From: Streptomyces sp. SJL17-4
GTDB lineage: Bacteria; Actinomycetota; Actinomycetes; Streptomycetales; Streptomycetaceae
Assembly: GCF_036826855.1 (NCBI RefSeq)
Contig: NZ_CP104578.1
Span: 4,623,501 to 4,687,500 of the forward strand
DNA: 64,000 bases
Reading direction: 5' to 3'
The notes under the pieces were generated by a model. That model saw only the letters and a list, made by a program, of their open reading frames with translations, was not told where the DNA came from and did not search any database. Position numbers and translations under genes: made by a program. This document shows positions 50,349 through 59,270 of this stretch, piece by piece (within the stretch, counting starts at the first letter, position 1; each line of letters opens with the position of its first letter).

Positions 50349-51905
50349 TCAGCGCCCGGCCGTGAGCCGGTCGCCGATGGCCCGCAGCCCGGCGAGGTCG
50401 TGCACATCGCCGGGCAGGGCCGCCACTTCGGTCACCGCCACCTCGGGGTGAAGCGCGGTGAAGCGGTCACGCGTGCGCTGCTCACGCGCGAGCACCCGCA
50501 TGCGCTCGGCATGCAGGCGCAGAAGTCCCGCGGTGAGATGGCGTACGTCCGTGTGGTCGGTGTCGTTTGCGTGCGCTGCGCGCACTACATGCGCTGCGTG
50601 CGATACGTGCTCCGCGTGCTCTGCGGCGTCGTCTCCTGCTGATTCCTGTGCCGGGTCGGCTGTGGGGGCAGCCTGGGGTACGGGAGGTGTGGCGGTGGCG
50701 GCGGTGGCGAGGTCGGACGGCTCGGGCTCGGTGGCCGGGGAGCCACTCCGGTCAGTCTTCCCGGCCCCCTGATCCACAATGCGCCCCTCGTCAAGATTTT
50801 CCGCCGCGGCCCGCGCCCGCTCGGCCGAAAGCCGGGCGGCGGCGCTGCCGTGCACGCGGTTGAGGACGAGACCCGCCAGCGGCATCTCCTCGGCGGCCAG
50901 CCGCTCCACGAAGTACGCGGCCTCCCGCAGCGCGTCCCGCTCCGGCGTGGCCACCACGAGGAAGGCCGTGCCCGGGGCCTGGAGCAGCTTGTACGTGGCG
51001 TCGGCGCGGGTCCGGAAACCGCCGAACATCGTGTCCATCGCCGCGACGAACGTCTGCACGTCCTTGAGGAACTGACCCCCCAGCAGCTTGCCGAGGGTCC
51101 CCGTCATCATCGACATGCCGACGTTCAGGAACTTCATCCCCGCCCGGCCGCCGACCTTCGCCGGCGCCATGAGCAGCTTGATGAACTTCCCGTCGAGGAA
51201 CGACCCGAGCCGCTTCGGCGCGTCCAGGAAGTCCAGCGCGGAGCGGGACGGAGGGGTGTCCACGACGATCAGGTCCCACTCGTCGCGCGCCCGGAGCTGG
51301 CCCAGCTTCTCCATCGCCATGTATTCCTGCGTACCGGCGAATCCGGCCGAAAGAGACTGGTAGAAGGGGTTCTCCAGGATCGCCCGCGCCCGGTCGGGCT
51401 CCGCGTGCGCCTCGACGATCTCGTCGAAGGTCCGCTTCATGTCCAGCATCATCGCGTGCAGTTCGCCGCCGTCGGAGCCCTTGATCCCTTCGACCTTGCG
51501 CGGGGTGTTGTCGAGGGAGTCGATGCCCATCGACTGGGCGAGGCGGCGGGCCGGGTCGATGGTGAGGACGACGACCCGCCGGCCGCGCTCCGCCGCCCGC
51601 ACGCCGAGCGCCGCCGCCGTGGTCGTCTTGCCGACCCCGCCCGCGCCGCAGCAGACGATGATGCGGGTGCCGAGGTCGTCGATCAGCGGATCGAGCTCCA
51701 GGACGGGAACGGCGTCGAGCCCGTGCGCCTCGGGGGACGCGTCGCCACCGTCGAGGGCCGGGGAGACCGCACCGCGACCTGCCGGGTCCGGGACCGGGCC
51801 GCGACCTGCCGGGTCCGGAACCGGACCGCGACCTGCCGGGTCCGGAACCGGGCCGCGACCGTCGGTGGACGGGGCCGTGTCGTGGCCCGGGGACTTCTCC
51901 GTCAC
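50349..51905 (-). CDS. ArsA-like ATPase, second of pair
   Basis: 518 residues from a GTG overlapping the preceding stop. An N-terminal repeat region (P-V-P-D-P-A-G-R-G, about three copies) leads to an ArsA/Get3-type NTPase: CCGAGGVGKTTTAAALGVRAAERGRRVVVLTIDPARRL (deviant Walker A), DEWDLIVVDTPPSRSALDFLDAPKRL (switch II), VVATPERDALREAAYFVERLAAEEMPLAGLVLNRV. The C-terminal 150 residues are Ala/Thr/His-rich and of unknown role. It pairs with the ATPase upstream, probably forming a heteromer. No arsenic genes are nearby. Confidence 0.92.
   Translation of the reverse strand: MTEKSPGHDTAPSTDGRGPVPDPAGRGPVPDPAGRGPVPDPAGRGAVSPALDGGDASPEAHGLDAVPVLELDPLIDDLGTRIIVCCGAGGVGKTTTAAALGVRAAERGRRVVVLTIDPARRLAQSMGIDSLDNTPRKVEGIKGSDGGELHAMMLDMKRTFDEIVEAHAEPDRARAILENPFYQSLSAGFAGTQEYMAMEKLGQLRARDEWDLIVVDTPPSRSALDFLDAPKRLGSFLDGKFIKLLMAPAKVGGRAGMKFLNVGMSMMTGTLGKLLGGQFLKDVQTFVAAMDTMFGGFRTRADATYKLLQAPGTAFLVVATPERDALREAAYFVERLAAEEMPLAGLVLNRVHGSAAARLSAERARAAAENLDEGRIVDQGAGKTDRSGSPATEPEPSDLATAATATPPVPQAAPTADPAQESAGDDAAEHAEHVSHAAHVVRAAHANDTDHTDVRHLTAGLLRLHAERMRVLAREQRTRDRFTALHPEVAVTEVAALPGDVHDLAGLRAIGDRLTAGR
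51772..51863. repeat. 27-bp in-frame tandem repeats in ArsA-like gene
   Basis: About 3.4 copies of a 27-bp unit (GACCTGCCGGGTCCGG...) encode P-V-P-D-P-A-G-R-G repeats near the N terminus of the ATPase. Confidence 0.85.
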
Positions 51906-52864
51906 GCGCCCACCCCTTGCTTCCGCAGTTCCTTCGCCAGCCGGTAGAGCCCCGCGATGTCCGCCCCGTCCCCGAGGAACGGGAGCTCGTACGAGGGGAC
52001 GCCGATGTCGTCCAGGACCGCGCGCTGCGCCCGCTCCAGCTCCACCCGCCGGGCGTGCTCGGACGCCTGGTCCAGGAGCGGGTCGACGAGCGTCGTACCG
52101 CCTGCGACGCCCACGGAGGCCAGCGTCCTGGCGATCGCGTCCCGGTGGTCGCCGGAGGCGGCCCGTACCGCCGCCTCGTCGAGGACGTGCGGCCGGACCA
52201 TGTTCACCACGACCCGCCCCACCGGCAGTTCGGCCGCACGGAGCTCCGCGATGCCGTCCGCGGTCTCCTGGACCGGCATCTCCTCCAGGAGGGTCACCAA
52301 GTGCACCGCAGTCTCGGGGGACTTGAGGACCCGCATGACGGCCTGCGCCTGGTTGTGTATCGGGCCGATCCTCGCCAGGCCGGCCACCTCGTCGTTGACG
52401 TTGAGGAAGCGGGTGATGCGGCCGGTGGGCGGCGCGTCCATGACCACGTGGTCGTAGGTGTGGCCGCCGTGCTTCTCGCGCCGCCGGACCGCCTCGCACG
52501 CCTTGCCGGTCAGCAGGACGTCCCGTACGCCCGGCGCTATCGTCGTCGCGAAGTCGATCGCGCCGAGCTTCTTCAGGGCCCGCCCCGCCGTGCCCAGTTT
52601 GTAGAACATCTGGAGGTAGTCGAGGAGCGCGCGCTCGGCGTCGATCGCCAGCGCGTACACCTCACCGCCGCCGGGGGCGACGGCGATCTTGCGTTCCTCG
52701 TAGGGAAGGGCCTCCGTCTCGAAGAGCTGTGCGATGCCCTGTCTGCCTTCGACCTCCACGAGAAGGGTGCGCTTGCCCTCCGTCGCGAGGGCGAGCGCGA
52801 GGGCGGCGGCGACCGTCGTCTTACCGGTACCGCCCTTGCCGCTGACGACCTGGAGCCTGCTCAC
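51902..52864 (-). CDS. ArsA-like ATPase, first of pair
   Basis: 320 residues from GTG 52864 (VSRLQVVSGKGGTGKTTVAAALALALATEGKRTLLVEVEGRQG, deviant Walker A). HVVMDAPPTGRITRFLNV is the switch region, and VHLVTLLEEMPVQETADGIAEL follows. The Cys pair that binds arsenite or zinc in ArsA/Get3 is not evident. The stop overlaps the start of the second ATPase by 4 bp. The pair adjoining wblA is conserved in actinobacteria as I recall; its role may be in membrane-protein or developmental functions. Confidence 0.92.
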   Translation of the reverse strand: MSRLQVVSGKGGTGKTTVAAALALALATEGKRTLLVEVEGRQGIAQLFETEALPYEERKIAVAPGGGEVYALAIDAERALLDYLQMFYKLGTAGRALKKLGAIDFATTIAPGVRDVLLTGKACEAVRRREKHGGHTYDHVVMDAPPTGRITRFLNVNDEVAGLARIGPIHNQAQAVMRVLKSPETAVHLVTLLEEMPVQETADGIAELRAAELPVGRVVVNMVRPHVLDEAAVRAASGDHRDAIARTLASVGVAGGTTLVDPLLDQASEHARRVELERAQRAVLDDIGVPSYELPFLGDGADIAGLYRLAKELRKQGVGA

Positions 52865-52986
52865 GCTGTCGAGCCTAACCACTGGCGGTGCCGGCCAATC
52901 AGGAGGCCGCCCCGGAGAAGCCCCCTAGGGGCGGCTTCAGGGCAGCCTCGGAGAGCCGCCCCGCGTCAGCGGATACAGTCGGGCCC

Positions 52987-53145
52987 ATGACCAAGTGGGA
53001 GTACGTCACGGTGCCGCTTCTGGTGCACGCGACCAAGCAGATTCTGGACACCTGGGGCGAGGACGGCTGGGAGCTCGTCCAGGTCGTGCCCGGGCCGAAC
53101 AACCCCGAGCAGCTCGTGGCCTACCTGAAGCGGGCCAAGTCGTGA
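52987..53145 (+). CDS. small DUF4177-type protein
   Basis: 52 residues, MTKWEYVTVPLLVHATKQILDTWGEDGWELVQVVPGPNNPEQLVAYLKRAKS. The W-E-Y-x-x-V ... G-x-x-G-W-E-L-V pattern is the DUF4177 signature. Its stop overlaps the RidA start by 4 bp, so the two are translated together. Function unknown; possibly a partner of the RidA protein. Confidence 0.85.
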   Translation: MTKWEYVTVPLLVHATKQILDTWGEDGWELVQVVPGPNNPEQLVAYLKRAKS

Positions 53146-53612
53146 GCGGGGCCGTCGAGGCGAAGCTCGCCGAACTCGGCCTGACCCTGCCCGCCGTGGT
53201 GCCGCCGCTGGCCGCCTACCAGCCGGCCGTGCAGTCGGGCGTCTACGTCTACACCTCGGGCCAGCTCCCGATGGTGGGCGGCGAACTCCAGCTGACCGGC
53301 AAGGTCGGCGCCGAGGTCACCGCCGAGGAGGCCAAGAAGCTCGCCGCCACCTGCGCGCTGAACGCCCTCGCGGCCGTGAAGTCGGTCGCCGGTGACCTCG
53401 ACCGGATCAAGCGGGTCGTGAAGGTCGTCGGCTTCGTCGCCTCCGCCTCCGACTTCACCGGGCAGCCGGGCGTCATCAACGGCGCCAGCGAGCTGCTCGG
53501 CGCGGTCCTCGGCGACAAGGGCGTGCACGCGCGCAGCGCCGTCGGCGTGGCCGTGCTGCCGCTCGACGCCCCGGTCGAGGTCGAGGTCCAGGTGGAGCTG
53601 GTCGAGGCCTGA
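53142..53612 (+). CDS. RidA-family (YjgF) protein
   Basis: 156 residues from GTG. It resembles the longer RidA subgroup: YQPAVQSGVYVYTSGQLPMVGGELQLTGKVGAEVTAEEAKKLAATCALNALAAVKSVAGDLDRIKRVVKVVGFVASASDF ... GASELLGAVLGDKGVHARSAVGVAVLPLDAPVEVEVQVEL. The Arg in HARSAVGV matches the catalytic Arg of enamine/imine deaminases. It would remove reactive 2-aminoacrylate-type intermediates. A hairpin ends the unit. Confidence 0.92.
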   Translation: MSGAVEAKLAELGLTLPAVVPPLAAYQPAVQSGVYVYTSGQLPMVGGELQLTGKVGAEVTAEEAKKLAATCALNALAAVKSVAGDLDRIKRVVKVVGFVASASDFTGQPGVINGASELLGAVLGDKGVHARSAVGVAVLPLDAPVEVEVQVELVEA

Positions 53613-53632
53613 CCGCCTGCCACAGACGACAC

Positions 53633-53688
53633 AGAGCCGGTTCTCCCGTGACGGGCCCGCAAGGGTCCACCCGGCGAGAACCGGCTCT
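53633..53688 (+). terminator. terminator after ridA-like gene
   Basis: AGAGCCGGTTCTC (53633-53645) and GAGAACCGGCTCT (53676-53688), a 13-bp perfect stem with a 30-nt loop. Confidence 0.75.
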
Positions 53689-53722
53689 CGTGCATTCAAG
53701 TACTTGCGCATAGCATCCGGCC

Positions 53723-54589
53723 ATGTCGAATGGTCAGTGGTACCCGCCCGAGTGGCCCGACCGCATCCGCGCCCTCGCCGCCGGTGAGCTCACCCCGGTG
53801 ACCCCGCGCCGCGCCGCCACCGTCCTGCTGCTGCGGGACGGGGATGCCGGGCCCGACGTCCACATGCTGCGCCGCCGCGCCTCGATGGCCTTCGCGGGCG
53901 GCGCGTACGCCTACCCCGGCGGCGGGGTCGACCCGCGCGACGAGCACCCGGTGCGCTGGGCGGGCCCCTCCCTGGACACCTGGACGGACCGGCTCGGCCT
54001 CGACGACCCCGCGCAGGCCCAGGCCGTGGTCTGCGCCGCCGTACGCGAGACGTACGAGGAGGCGGGCGTCCTGCTCGCCGGGGAGACCGAGGACACCGTC
54101 GTCGGCGACACGACCGGCGCGGACTGGGAGACGGACCGGGAGGCGCTCGTCGCCCGGGAGCTGTCCTTCGCCGACTTCCTGGACCGGCGCGGGCTCGTCG
54201 TCCGCTCCGACCTGCTCGGCGCGTGGGCCCGCTGGATCACGCCGGAGTTCGAGCAGCGCCGGTACGACACCTGGTTCTTCGTGGCCGCCCTGCCGGCCGG
54301 GCAGCGCACCCGGAACGCCTCCACGGAGGCCGACCGGACCGTCTGGATCCGCCCGGCGGAGGCCGCCGCCGGGTACGACCGGGGCGAGCTGACCATGATG
54401 CCGCCGACGATCTCGACCCTGCGCACCCTGGAGCCGTACGGGACGGCAGCCGAGGCCCTCGCGGGGGCGCGGGAGCAGGACATGACCCCCGTCCTCGCGC
54501 AGGCGCGCCTGGACGGCGGGGAGCTGGTCCTGAGCTGGCCGGGCCACGAGGAGTTCACCAAGATCATCCCGACGGGGGGTGCCCGATGA
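53723..54589 (+). CDS. NUDIX hydrolase (NUDT19-like, inserted box)
   Basis: 288 residues. AATVLLLRDGDAGPDVHMLRRRASMAFAGGAYAYPGGGVDPRDE begins the fold. The Nudix helix VCAAVRETYEEAGVLL (R-E-x-x-E-E) comes about 45 residues after the Gly motif rather than directly, the split form seen in NUDT19-type CoA/nucleotide diphosphatases. Metal-binding Glu residues are present. It overlaps the next gene (MBL hydrolase) by 4 bp. Substrate uncertain, perhaps acyl-CoA. Confidence 0.9.
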   Translation: MSNGQWYPPEWPDRIRALAAGELTPVTPRRAATVLLLRDGDAGPDVHMLRRRASMAFAGGAYAYPGGGVDPRDEHPVRWAGPSLDTWTDRLGLDDPAQAQAVVCAAVRETYEEAGVLLAGETEDTVVGDTTGADWETDREALVARELSFADFLDRRGLVVRSDLLGAWARWITPEFEQRRYDTWFFVAALPAGQRTRNASTEADRTVWIRPAEAAAGYDRGELTMMPPTISTLRTLEPYGTAAEALAGAREQDMTPVLAQARLDGGELVLSWPGHEEFTKIIPTGGAR

Positions 54590-55416
54590 GCGACGCCGCC
54601 GCCCTGCCCGGTCAGCCGCGCGGACTCGTGGTCTCCGGGCCCGCGACCGACCGCGCCGTGAACGTCCTCGCGCCGAACCCGTCCGCGATGACCCTCGACG
54701 GCACCAACACCTGGCTGCTCTCCGAGCCCGGCTCGGACCTCGCCGTCGTCGTCGACCCGGGGCCGCTCGACGAGAGTCATCTGCGGCATGTGATCGACAC
54801 GGCGGAGAAGCTCGGAAAGCGGGTCGCGCTCACCCTGCTGACCCACGGCCACCCGGACCACGCCGAGGGCGCCGGGCTCTTCGCCGAGCTGACCGGGACG
54901 GCCGTACGGGCCCTCGACCCGGCGCTGCGGCTCGGCGACGAGGGCCTCGGCGCGGGGGACGTGGTGGCCGTCGGCGGCCTGGAGCTGAGGGTCGTCCCGA
55001 CGCCCGGCCACACCTCCGACTCGCTCTCGTTCCACCTGCCGGCCGACCGGGCCGTCCTGACGGGCGACACGATCCTGGGGCGCGGGACGACGATGGTGGC
55101 CCATCCGGACGGGCGCCTCGGCGACTACCTGGACTCGCTGCGGCGGCTGCGCTCGCTGACGGTGGACGACGGGGTGCACACCGTTCTGCCGGGGCACGGG
55201 CCGGTGCTCGAGGACGCGCAGGGGGCCGTGGAGTTCTACCTCGCACACCGGGCGAGCCGGCTCGCCCAGGTCGAGACGGCGGTCGAGAGCGGCCACCGGA
55301 CGCCGGCGGAGGTCGTCGCCCATGTGTACGCGGACGTGGACCGCTCGCTGTGGCCGGCGGCCGAGCTGTCCGTGCGGGCACAGCTGGAGTACCTGAGGGA
55401 GCGCGGCCTGGTCTGA
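54586..55416 (+). CDS. metallo-beta-lactamase fold hydrolase (LACTB2-like)
   Basis: 276 residues. Zinc-binding motifs are THGHPDHAEGA (HxHxDH), PTPGHTSDSLSF, LTGDTILG and LPGHGP. The N-terminal APNPSAMTLDGTNTWLL and the C-terminal helical domain (HRTPAEVVAHVYADVDRSLWPAAELSVRAQLEYL) match the LACTB2-type group that includes nucleases and thioesterases. It is coupled to the preceding NUDIX gene. The substrate is not shown by the sequence. Confidence 0.93.
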   Translation: MSDAAALPGQPRGLVVSGPATDRAVNVLAPNPSAMTLDGTNTWLLSEPGSDLAVVVDPGPLDESHLRHVIDTAEKLGKRVALTLLTHGHPDHAEGAGLFAELTGTAVRALDPALRLGDEGLGAGDVVAVGGLELRVVPTPGHTSDSLSFHLPADRAVLTGDTILGRGTTMVAHPDGRLGDYLDSLRRLRSLTVDDGVHTVLPGHGPVLEDAQGAVEFYLAHRASRLAQVETAVESGHRTPAEVVAHVYADVDRSLWPAAELSVRAQLEYLRERGLV

Positions 55417-55532
55417 GCGGCGGGGCGGAGTTGTCACGATCCGGAACCGAGCGGGCCCCCGGCGCGTCGATCGTCTTGACCTGTGCTTTACGCTCCGCTT
55501 ACTTCTGGTCGTAGCTTTCGGGGGGAACGCCC

Positions 55533-56417
55533 GTGTTCGTCATCGCCATCCTGCTGGTCATAGCCGCAGTGGTGCTCTTTTTCGTCGGTCGTGCCAACGA
55601 CTCCAAGGGGCTGAAGTTCGGCGCCCTCGGCGCGGTCCTGGCCGGTGTGTTCTCGCTGATCGTGAGCATGACGTACGTGATCAGCGCGTACGAGGTCGGT
55701 GTGCCGGTCGCCTTCGGCAAGGTCGGCTCGCCCATGACCTCCGGCATGCACGTGAAGTCGCCCTTCACCGACGTCACGACCTTCTCGACCCGCCCGGTCG
55801 ACCTCAACCTCTCCGACAAGGACGTGGTCGAGGTCCGCTCCTCGCAGGGCGGTGTCATGTACGTCGAGGTGACGGTGAAGTGGGCCGTCGTCCCGACCAA
55901 GGCCGTGGAGCTCTACAAGCTCGCGGGCAGCGAGGACGCCATCCAGCAGCGCCTCGTCTACCCGGACAGCCGGGAGATCGTCCGTAACGTCTTCGCCCGC
56001 TACACCAGCGAGCAGGGCTACGCCTCCGACCGCGAGAAGATCAACGCCGAGATCGGCACCCTGATCAAGGAGCGCCTGGTCCCGCGCGGCATCGACGTGA
56101 CCACGGTCAACCTGCGCAACGTGAAGCCCTCGGACTCGCTCCAGGCCCAGATCGACCGCAAGATCCAGCAGCAGCAGGCCACCGAGCGCGCCACCGAGGC
56201 CGCCCGTACCGCCAAGGCCGAGGCCGACCGGCGCCGGATCGAGGCGGAGGGCATCGCCCGCGCCAACAAGATCCTCAACGACTCGCTGACGGACCGGGTC
56301 CTGATGAACCAGTGCATCGACGCGTTCAAGGAGGCCGCGGCGAAGAACCCGATCTACACCGTGCCCTGCGCGAACGGTTCCTCGGCGCCGGTGATCGTGG
56401 ACGGCTCGAAGCGCTGA
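55533..56417 (+). CDS. SPFH/prohibitin-domain membrane protein
   Basis: 294 residues from GTG, with GGGGGAA upstream. Two N-terminal membrane helices (MFVIAILLVIAAVVLFFVG, FGALGAVLAGVFSLIVSMTYV) are followed by the SPFH domain (VISAYEVGVPVAFGKVGSPMTSGMHVKSPFTDVTTFSTR ... RYTSEQGYASDREKINAEIGTLIKERLVPRGIDVTTVNLRNV) and a coiled-coil helix (QIDRKIQQQQATERATEAARTAKAEADRRRIEAEGIARANK). It probably forms membrane scaffolds or microdomains. No NfeD partner is seen nearby. Confidence 0.93.
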   Translation: MFVIAILLVIAAVVLFFVGRANDSKGLKFGALGAVLAGVFSLIVSMTYVISAYEVGVPVAFGKVGSPMTSGMHVKSPFTDVTTFSTRPVDLNLSDKDVVEVRSSQGGVMYVEVTVKWAVVPTKAVELYKLAGSEDAIQQRLVYPDSREIVRNVFARYTSEQGYASDREKINAEIGTLIKERLVPRGIDVTTVNLRNVKPSDSLQAQIDRKIQQQQATERATEAARTAKAEADRRRIEAEGIARANKILNDSLTDRVLMNQCIDAFKEAAAKNPIYTVPCANGSSAPVIVDGSKR

Positions 56418-56437
56418 CGGCGAGCCCGTAGGCGTAC

Positions 56438-56481
56438 GAGAAGGGCCGCCCCGGTCTTGTCGGCCGGGGCGGCCCTTTCTC
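56438..56481. terminator. terminator between SPFH gene and crp
   Basis: GAGAAGGGCCGCCCCGG (56438-56454) pairs with CCGGGGCGGCCCTTTCTC (56464-56481), with one bulge and a nine-base loop. Confidence 0.9.
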
Positions 56482-56492
56482 GTTCTCGTCTT

Positions 56493-56561
56493 CGTACGAG
56501 GATGCGCGTACGAGCATCCGCCTACGGGCATCCGCGTACGAGGATGCGCGTAGGCGGATGC
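56493..56561. repeat. mixed direct/inverted repeat cluster before crp stop
   Basis: CGTACGAGGATGCGCGTA occurs exactly at 56493-56510 and 56535-56552. GCATCCGCCTAC (56514-56525) is inverted at 56550-56561, ending one base before the crp stop codon. Confidence 0.85.
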
Positions 56562-57236
56562 CTACCGCGAGCGCTTCGCGAGGCGCTCCACGTCCAGCAG
56601 GATCACGGCGCGGGCCTCCAGGCGCAGCCAGCCGCGCTGGGCGAAGTCGGCGAGCGCCTTGTTGACCGTCTCGCGGGAGGCGCCCACCAGCTGGGCCAGC
56701 TCCTCCTGGGTGAGGTCGTGGACGACGTGGATGCCCTCCTCCGACTGCACGCCGAAGCGGCGCGACAGGTCGAGGAGTGCGCGGGCGACACGGCCCGGGA
56801 CGTCGGAGAAGACCAGGTCGGACATCTGGTCGTTGGTCTTGCGGAGTCGGCGGGCGACGGCGCGCAGCAGCGCGGTGGCCACCTCGGGGCGGGCGTTCAG
56901 CCAGGGCTGGAGGTCGCCGTGGCCGAGACCCAGCAGCTTGACCTCGGTCAGCGCGGTCGCGGTGGCGGTGCGCGGGCCCGGGTCGAAGAGCGACAGCTCG
57001 CCGATCAGCTCGCCGGGGCCGAGGACGGCCAGCATGTTCTCCCGGCCGTCGGGGGAAGTGCGGTGCAGCTTCACCTTGCCCTCGGTGACCACGTACAGGC
57101 GGTCGCCGGGGTCGCCCTCGTGGAAGAGCGCGTCGCCACGGGCGAGCGTCGCCTCACTCATCGAGGCGCGCAGCTCGGCTGCCTGCTCGTCATCGAGCGC
57201 CGCGAAGAGCGGGGCGCGCCGCAGAACGTCGTCCAC
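56562..57236 (-). CDS. crp: cAMP receptor protein
   Basis: 224 residues from GTG 57236, with GGAGAG upstream. The cyclic-nucleotide domain (VDDVLRRAPLFAALDDEQAAELRASM ... GDALFHEGDPGDRLYVVTEGKVKLHRTSPDGRENMLAVLGPGELIGELSLFDPGPRTATATALTEVKLL) has the G-E-L-(x)-R-T-A phosphate-binding pattern. The C-terminal winged HTH has LTQEELAQLVGASRETVNKALADFAQRGWL. As I recall, it is almost identical to S. coelicolor Crp, which governs germination and antibiotic production. Confidence 0.96.
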   Translation of the reverse strand: MDDVLRRAPLFAALDDEQAAELRASMSEATLARGDALFHEGDPGDRLYVVTEGKVKLHRTSPDGRENMLAVLGPGELIGELSLFDPGPRTATATALTEVKLLGLGHGDLQPWLNARPEVATALLRAVARRLRKTNDQMSDLVFSDVPGRVARALLDLSRRFGVQSEEGIHVVHDLTQEELAQLVGASRETVNKALADFAQRGWLRLEARAVILLDVERLAKRSR

Positions 57237-57466
57237 GAGTTCTCTCCATACTGTCGACCTGCTCAGGGACCTGCGTCCCATGATGCCGGACGTACAAAAC
57301 AGTGCGATCAATCACAACAAGTTTGACGTACCGAGCCGCCCGACCGTACGTCAGGGGCCCGATTGGGGGCTGATCGGCCACGCCCGGGGCGGATGTCGGT
57401 GGTGGCCCCTAGGCTGGCCGGGTGTCCAACTCGCCGGTGAGAGCGCAGGCCAAGGGGGCTGAAAGA

Positions 57467-58381
57467 GTGTCGGCCGAACATAATTCCGCCGTGGGCGAAC
57501 ACGGCGTGTCGAAGCGGGCGAAAGCCGCAAATCGGAAGCCTGCGGGGGCTGTGAAGTCCGCCGAGCCCATGAAGCCCACCAAGCCCACCAAGCCTGCCAA
57601 GCCCGTGAAGCCCGAGTCGCGGCTCGCGATGGTCCGCCGGGCCCGCAGGATCAACCGCGAGCTCGCCGAGGTCTTCCCGTACGCCCATCCGGAGCTCGAC
57701 TTCCGCAATCCCTTCGAGCTGCTCGTCGCCACGGTCCTCTCGGCGCAGACCACCGACCTGCGGGTCAACCAGACCACCCCGGCCCTCTTCGCGAAGTACC
57801 CCACGCCCGAGGACCTCGCCGCCGCCGTGCCCGAGGAGGTCGAGGAGCTCATCCGCCCCACCGGCTTCTTCCGCGCCAAGACCAAGTCGATCATGGGTCT
57901 CGCGACCGCTCTCCGGGACGACTTCGGCGGCGAGGTCCCCGGCCGTCTCGCGGACCTCGTCAAGCTTCCCGGCGTCGGCCGCAAGACCGCCTTCGTCGTC
58001 CTCGGCAATGCCTTCGGTGTCCCCGGTATCACCGTGGACACCCACTTCATGCGGCTCGTCCGGCGCTGGCGGTGGACCGATTCCGACGACCCCGTGAAGA
58101 TCGAGGCCGAGGTCGCCACGATCTTCCCGAAGAGCGAGTGGACGATGCTCTCGCACCGGGTGATCTTCCACGGCCGCCGCATCTGCCACGCCCGCAAGCC
58201 GGCCTGCGGCGCCTGCCCGATCACCCACCTCTGCCCGTCGTACGGGGAGGGCGAGACCGACCCCGAGAAGGCGAAGAAGCTGCTCAAGTACGAGATGGGC
58301 GGCTTTCCCGGCCAGCGGCTCGACCCGCCGCCCGGCTATCCGGGCCGCCCGGCGCCGCCACTGGGCGCGAGCGACGGCTGA
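57467..58381 (+). CDS. nth: endonuclease III
   Basis: About 304 residues from GTG 57467 (AAGGGGGC upstream); GTG 57422 would add 15. A Lys/Pro-rich leader (K-P-T-K-P repeats) precedes the HhH-GPD glycosylase: [47 protein letters not shown] with the catalytic Lys in [20 protein letters not shown] with catalytic Asp, and a 4Fe-4S set ([17 protein letters not shown]). It removes oxidised pyrimidines and cuts abasic sites. It is divergent from crp. Confidence 0.95.
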   Translation: MSAEHNSAVGEHGVSKRAKAANRKPAGAVKSAEPMKPTKPTKPAKPVKPESRLAMVRRARRINRELAEVFPYAHPELDFRNPFELLVATVLSAQTTDLRVNQTTPALFAKYPTPEDLAAAVPEEVEELIRPTGFFRAKTKSIMGLATALRDDFGGEVPGRLADLVKLPGVGRKTAFVVLGNAFGVPGITVDTHFMRLVRRWRWTDSDDPVKIEAEVATIFPKSEWTMLSHRVIFHGRRICHARKPACGACPITHLCPSYGEGETDPEKAKKLLKYEMGGFPGQRLDPPPGYPGRPAPPLGASDG

Positions 58382-58499
58382 GCCCCGTTCCCCGGAACAC
58401 CCGGACGACCCGTACGACCCCTACAACCCGTACGACCCGCAAGAGCTCCAGAGGGAACGAACCCCTACATCGATCGCGTTGTGAAACTCGGGGGTGCCT

Positions 58500-59204
58500 A
58501 TGACGCGCACTGACGAAGAGATCCATGGGCCCGGCACCGGCGGGCTGCTCAGCCGGGACGGGCTGCCCGACTGGCTCGGGCCCGTCGACCGGGCCGCCCG
58601 CACGGTCGAGCCCGAGCAGCTGAGCCGCTTCCTGCCGCCCGCGAGCGGCGCCGGGCGGCAGTCCGCCGTCCTCGTCCTCTTCGGCGAGGGCGACCGCGGC
58701 CCCGAGCTGCTGCTCATGGAGCGGGCCGGCAGCCTCCGCTCGCACGCGGGACAGCCCTCCTTCCCCGGCGGCGCCCTCGACCCCGAGGACGGCGACCCGG
58801 CGAACGGCGGGCTGCTGCGCGCCGCCCTCCGGGAGGCCCGGGAGGAGACCGGGCTCGACCCGGCAGGCGTCCAGCTCTTCGCCGTCCTTCCCCAGCTCTA
58901 CATCCCGGTCAGCGGCTTCGTCGTCACCCCGGTCCTCGGCTGGTGGCGCGCCCCCAGCCCCGTCGGGGTCGTCGACCCCGGCGAGACCGCCCGGGTCTTC
59001 ACCGTCCCCGTGGCAGATCTCACGGATCCGGCGAACCGCGCGACCGCGGTCCATCCGAGCGGCCACCAGGGCCCCGCGTTCCTGGTCGCGTCCGCTCTGG
59101 TCTGGGGTTTTACGGCCGGAGTGATCGACAGACTGCTGCACTTCTCCGGCTGGGAGCGCCCCTGGGACCGGTCCAAGCAGGTCCCGCTCGACTGGCGCTC
59201 ATGA
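58500..59204 (+). CDS. NUDIX CoA diphosphatase-like protein
   Basis: 234 residues from ATG 58500, with GGGGG five bases upstream. The fold has LLMERAGSLRSHAGQPSFPGGALDPEDGD (the S-x-x-G-Q-x-x-F-P-G-G signature of CoA pyrophosphatases, UPF0035 type) and the Nudix box GGLLRAALREAREETGLDPAGV (R-E-x-x-E-E-T-G). The substrate is probably CoA or derivatives. It is followed by a MarP-like gene on the same strand. Confidence 0.93.
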   Translation: MTRTDEEIHGPGTGGLLSRDGLPDWLGPVDRAARTVEPEQLSRFLPPASGAGRQSAVLVLFGEGDRGPELLLMERAGSLRSHAGQPSFPGGALDPEDGDPANGGLLRAALREAREETGLDPAGVQLFAVLPQLYIPVSGFVVTPVLGWWRAPSPVGVVDPGETARVFTVPVADLTDPANRATAVHPSGHQGPAFLVASALVWGFTAGVIDRLLHFSGWERPWDRSKQVPLDWRS

Positions 59205-59270
59205 CAGGCTGAACTCCGGCGGACTGGCTGATCCCCGGCGACCGGAAACGAATCTGCGAGGCAATTGACG

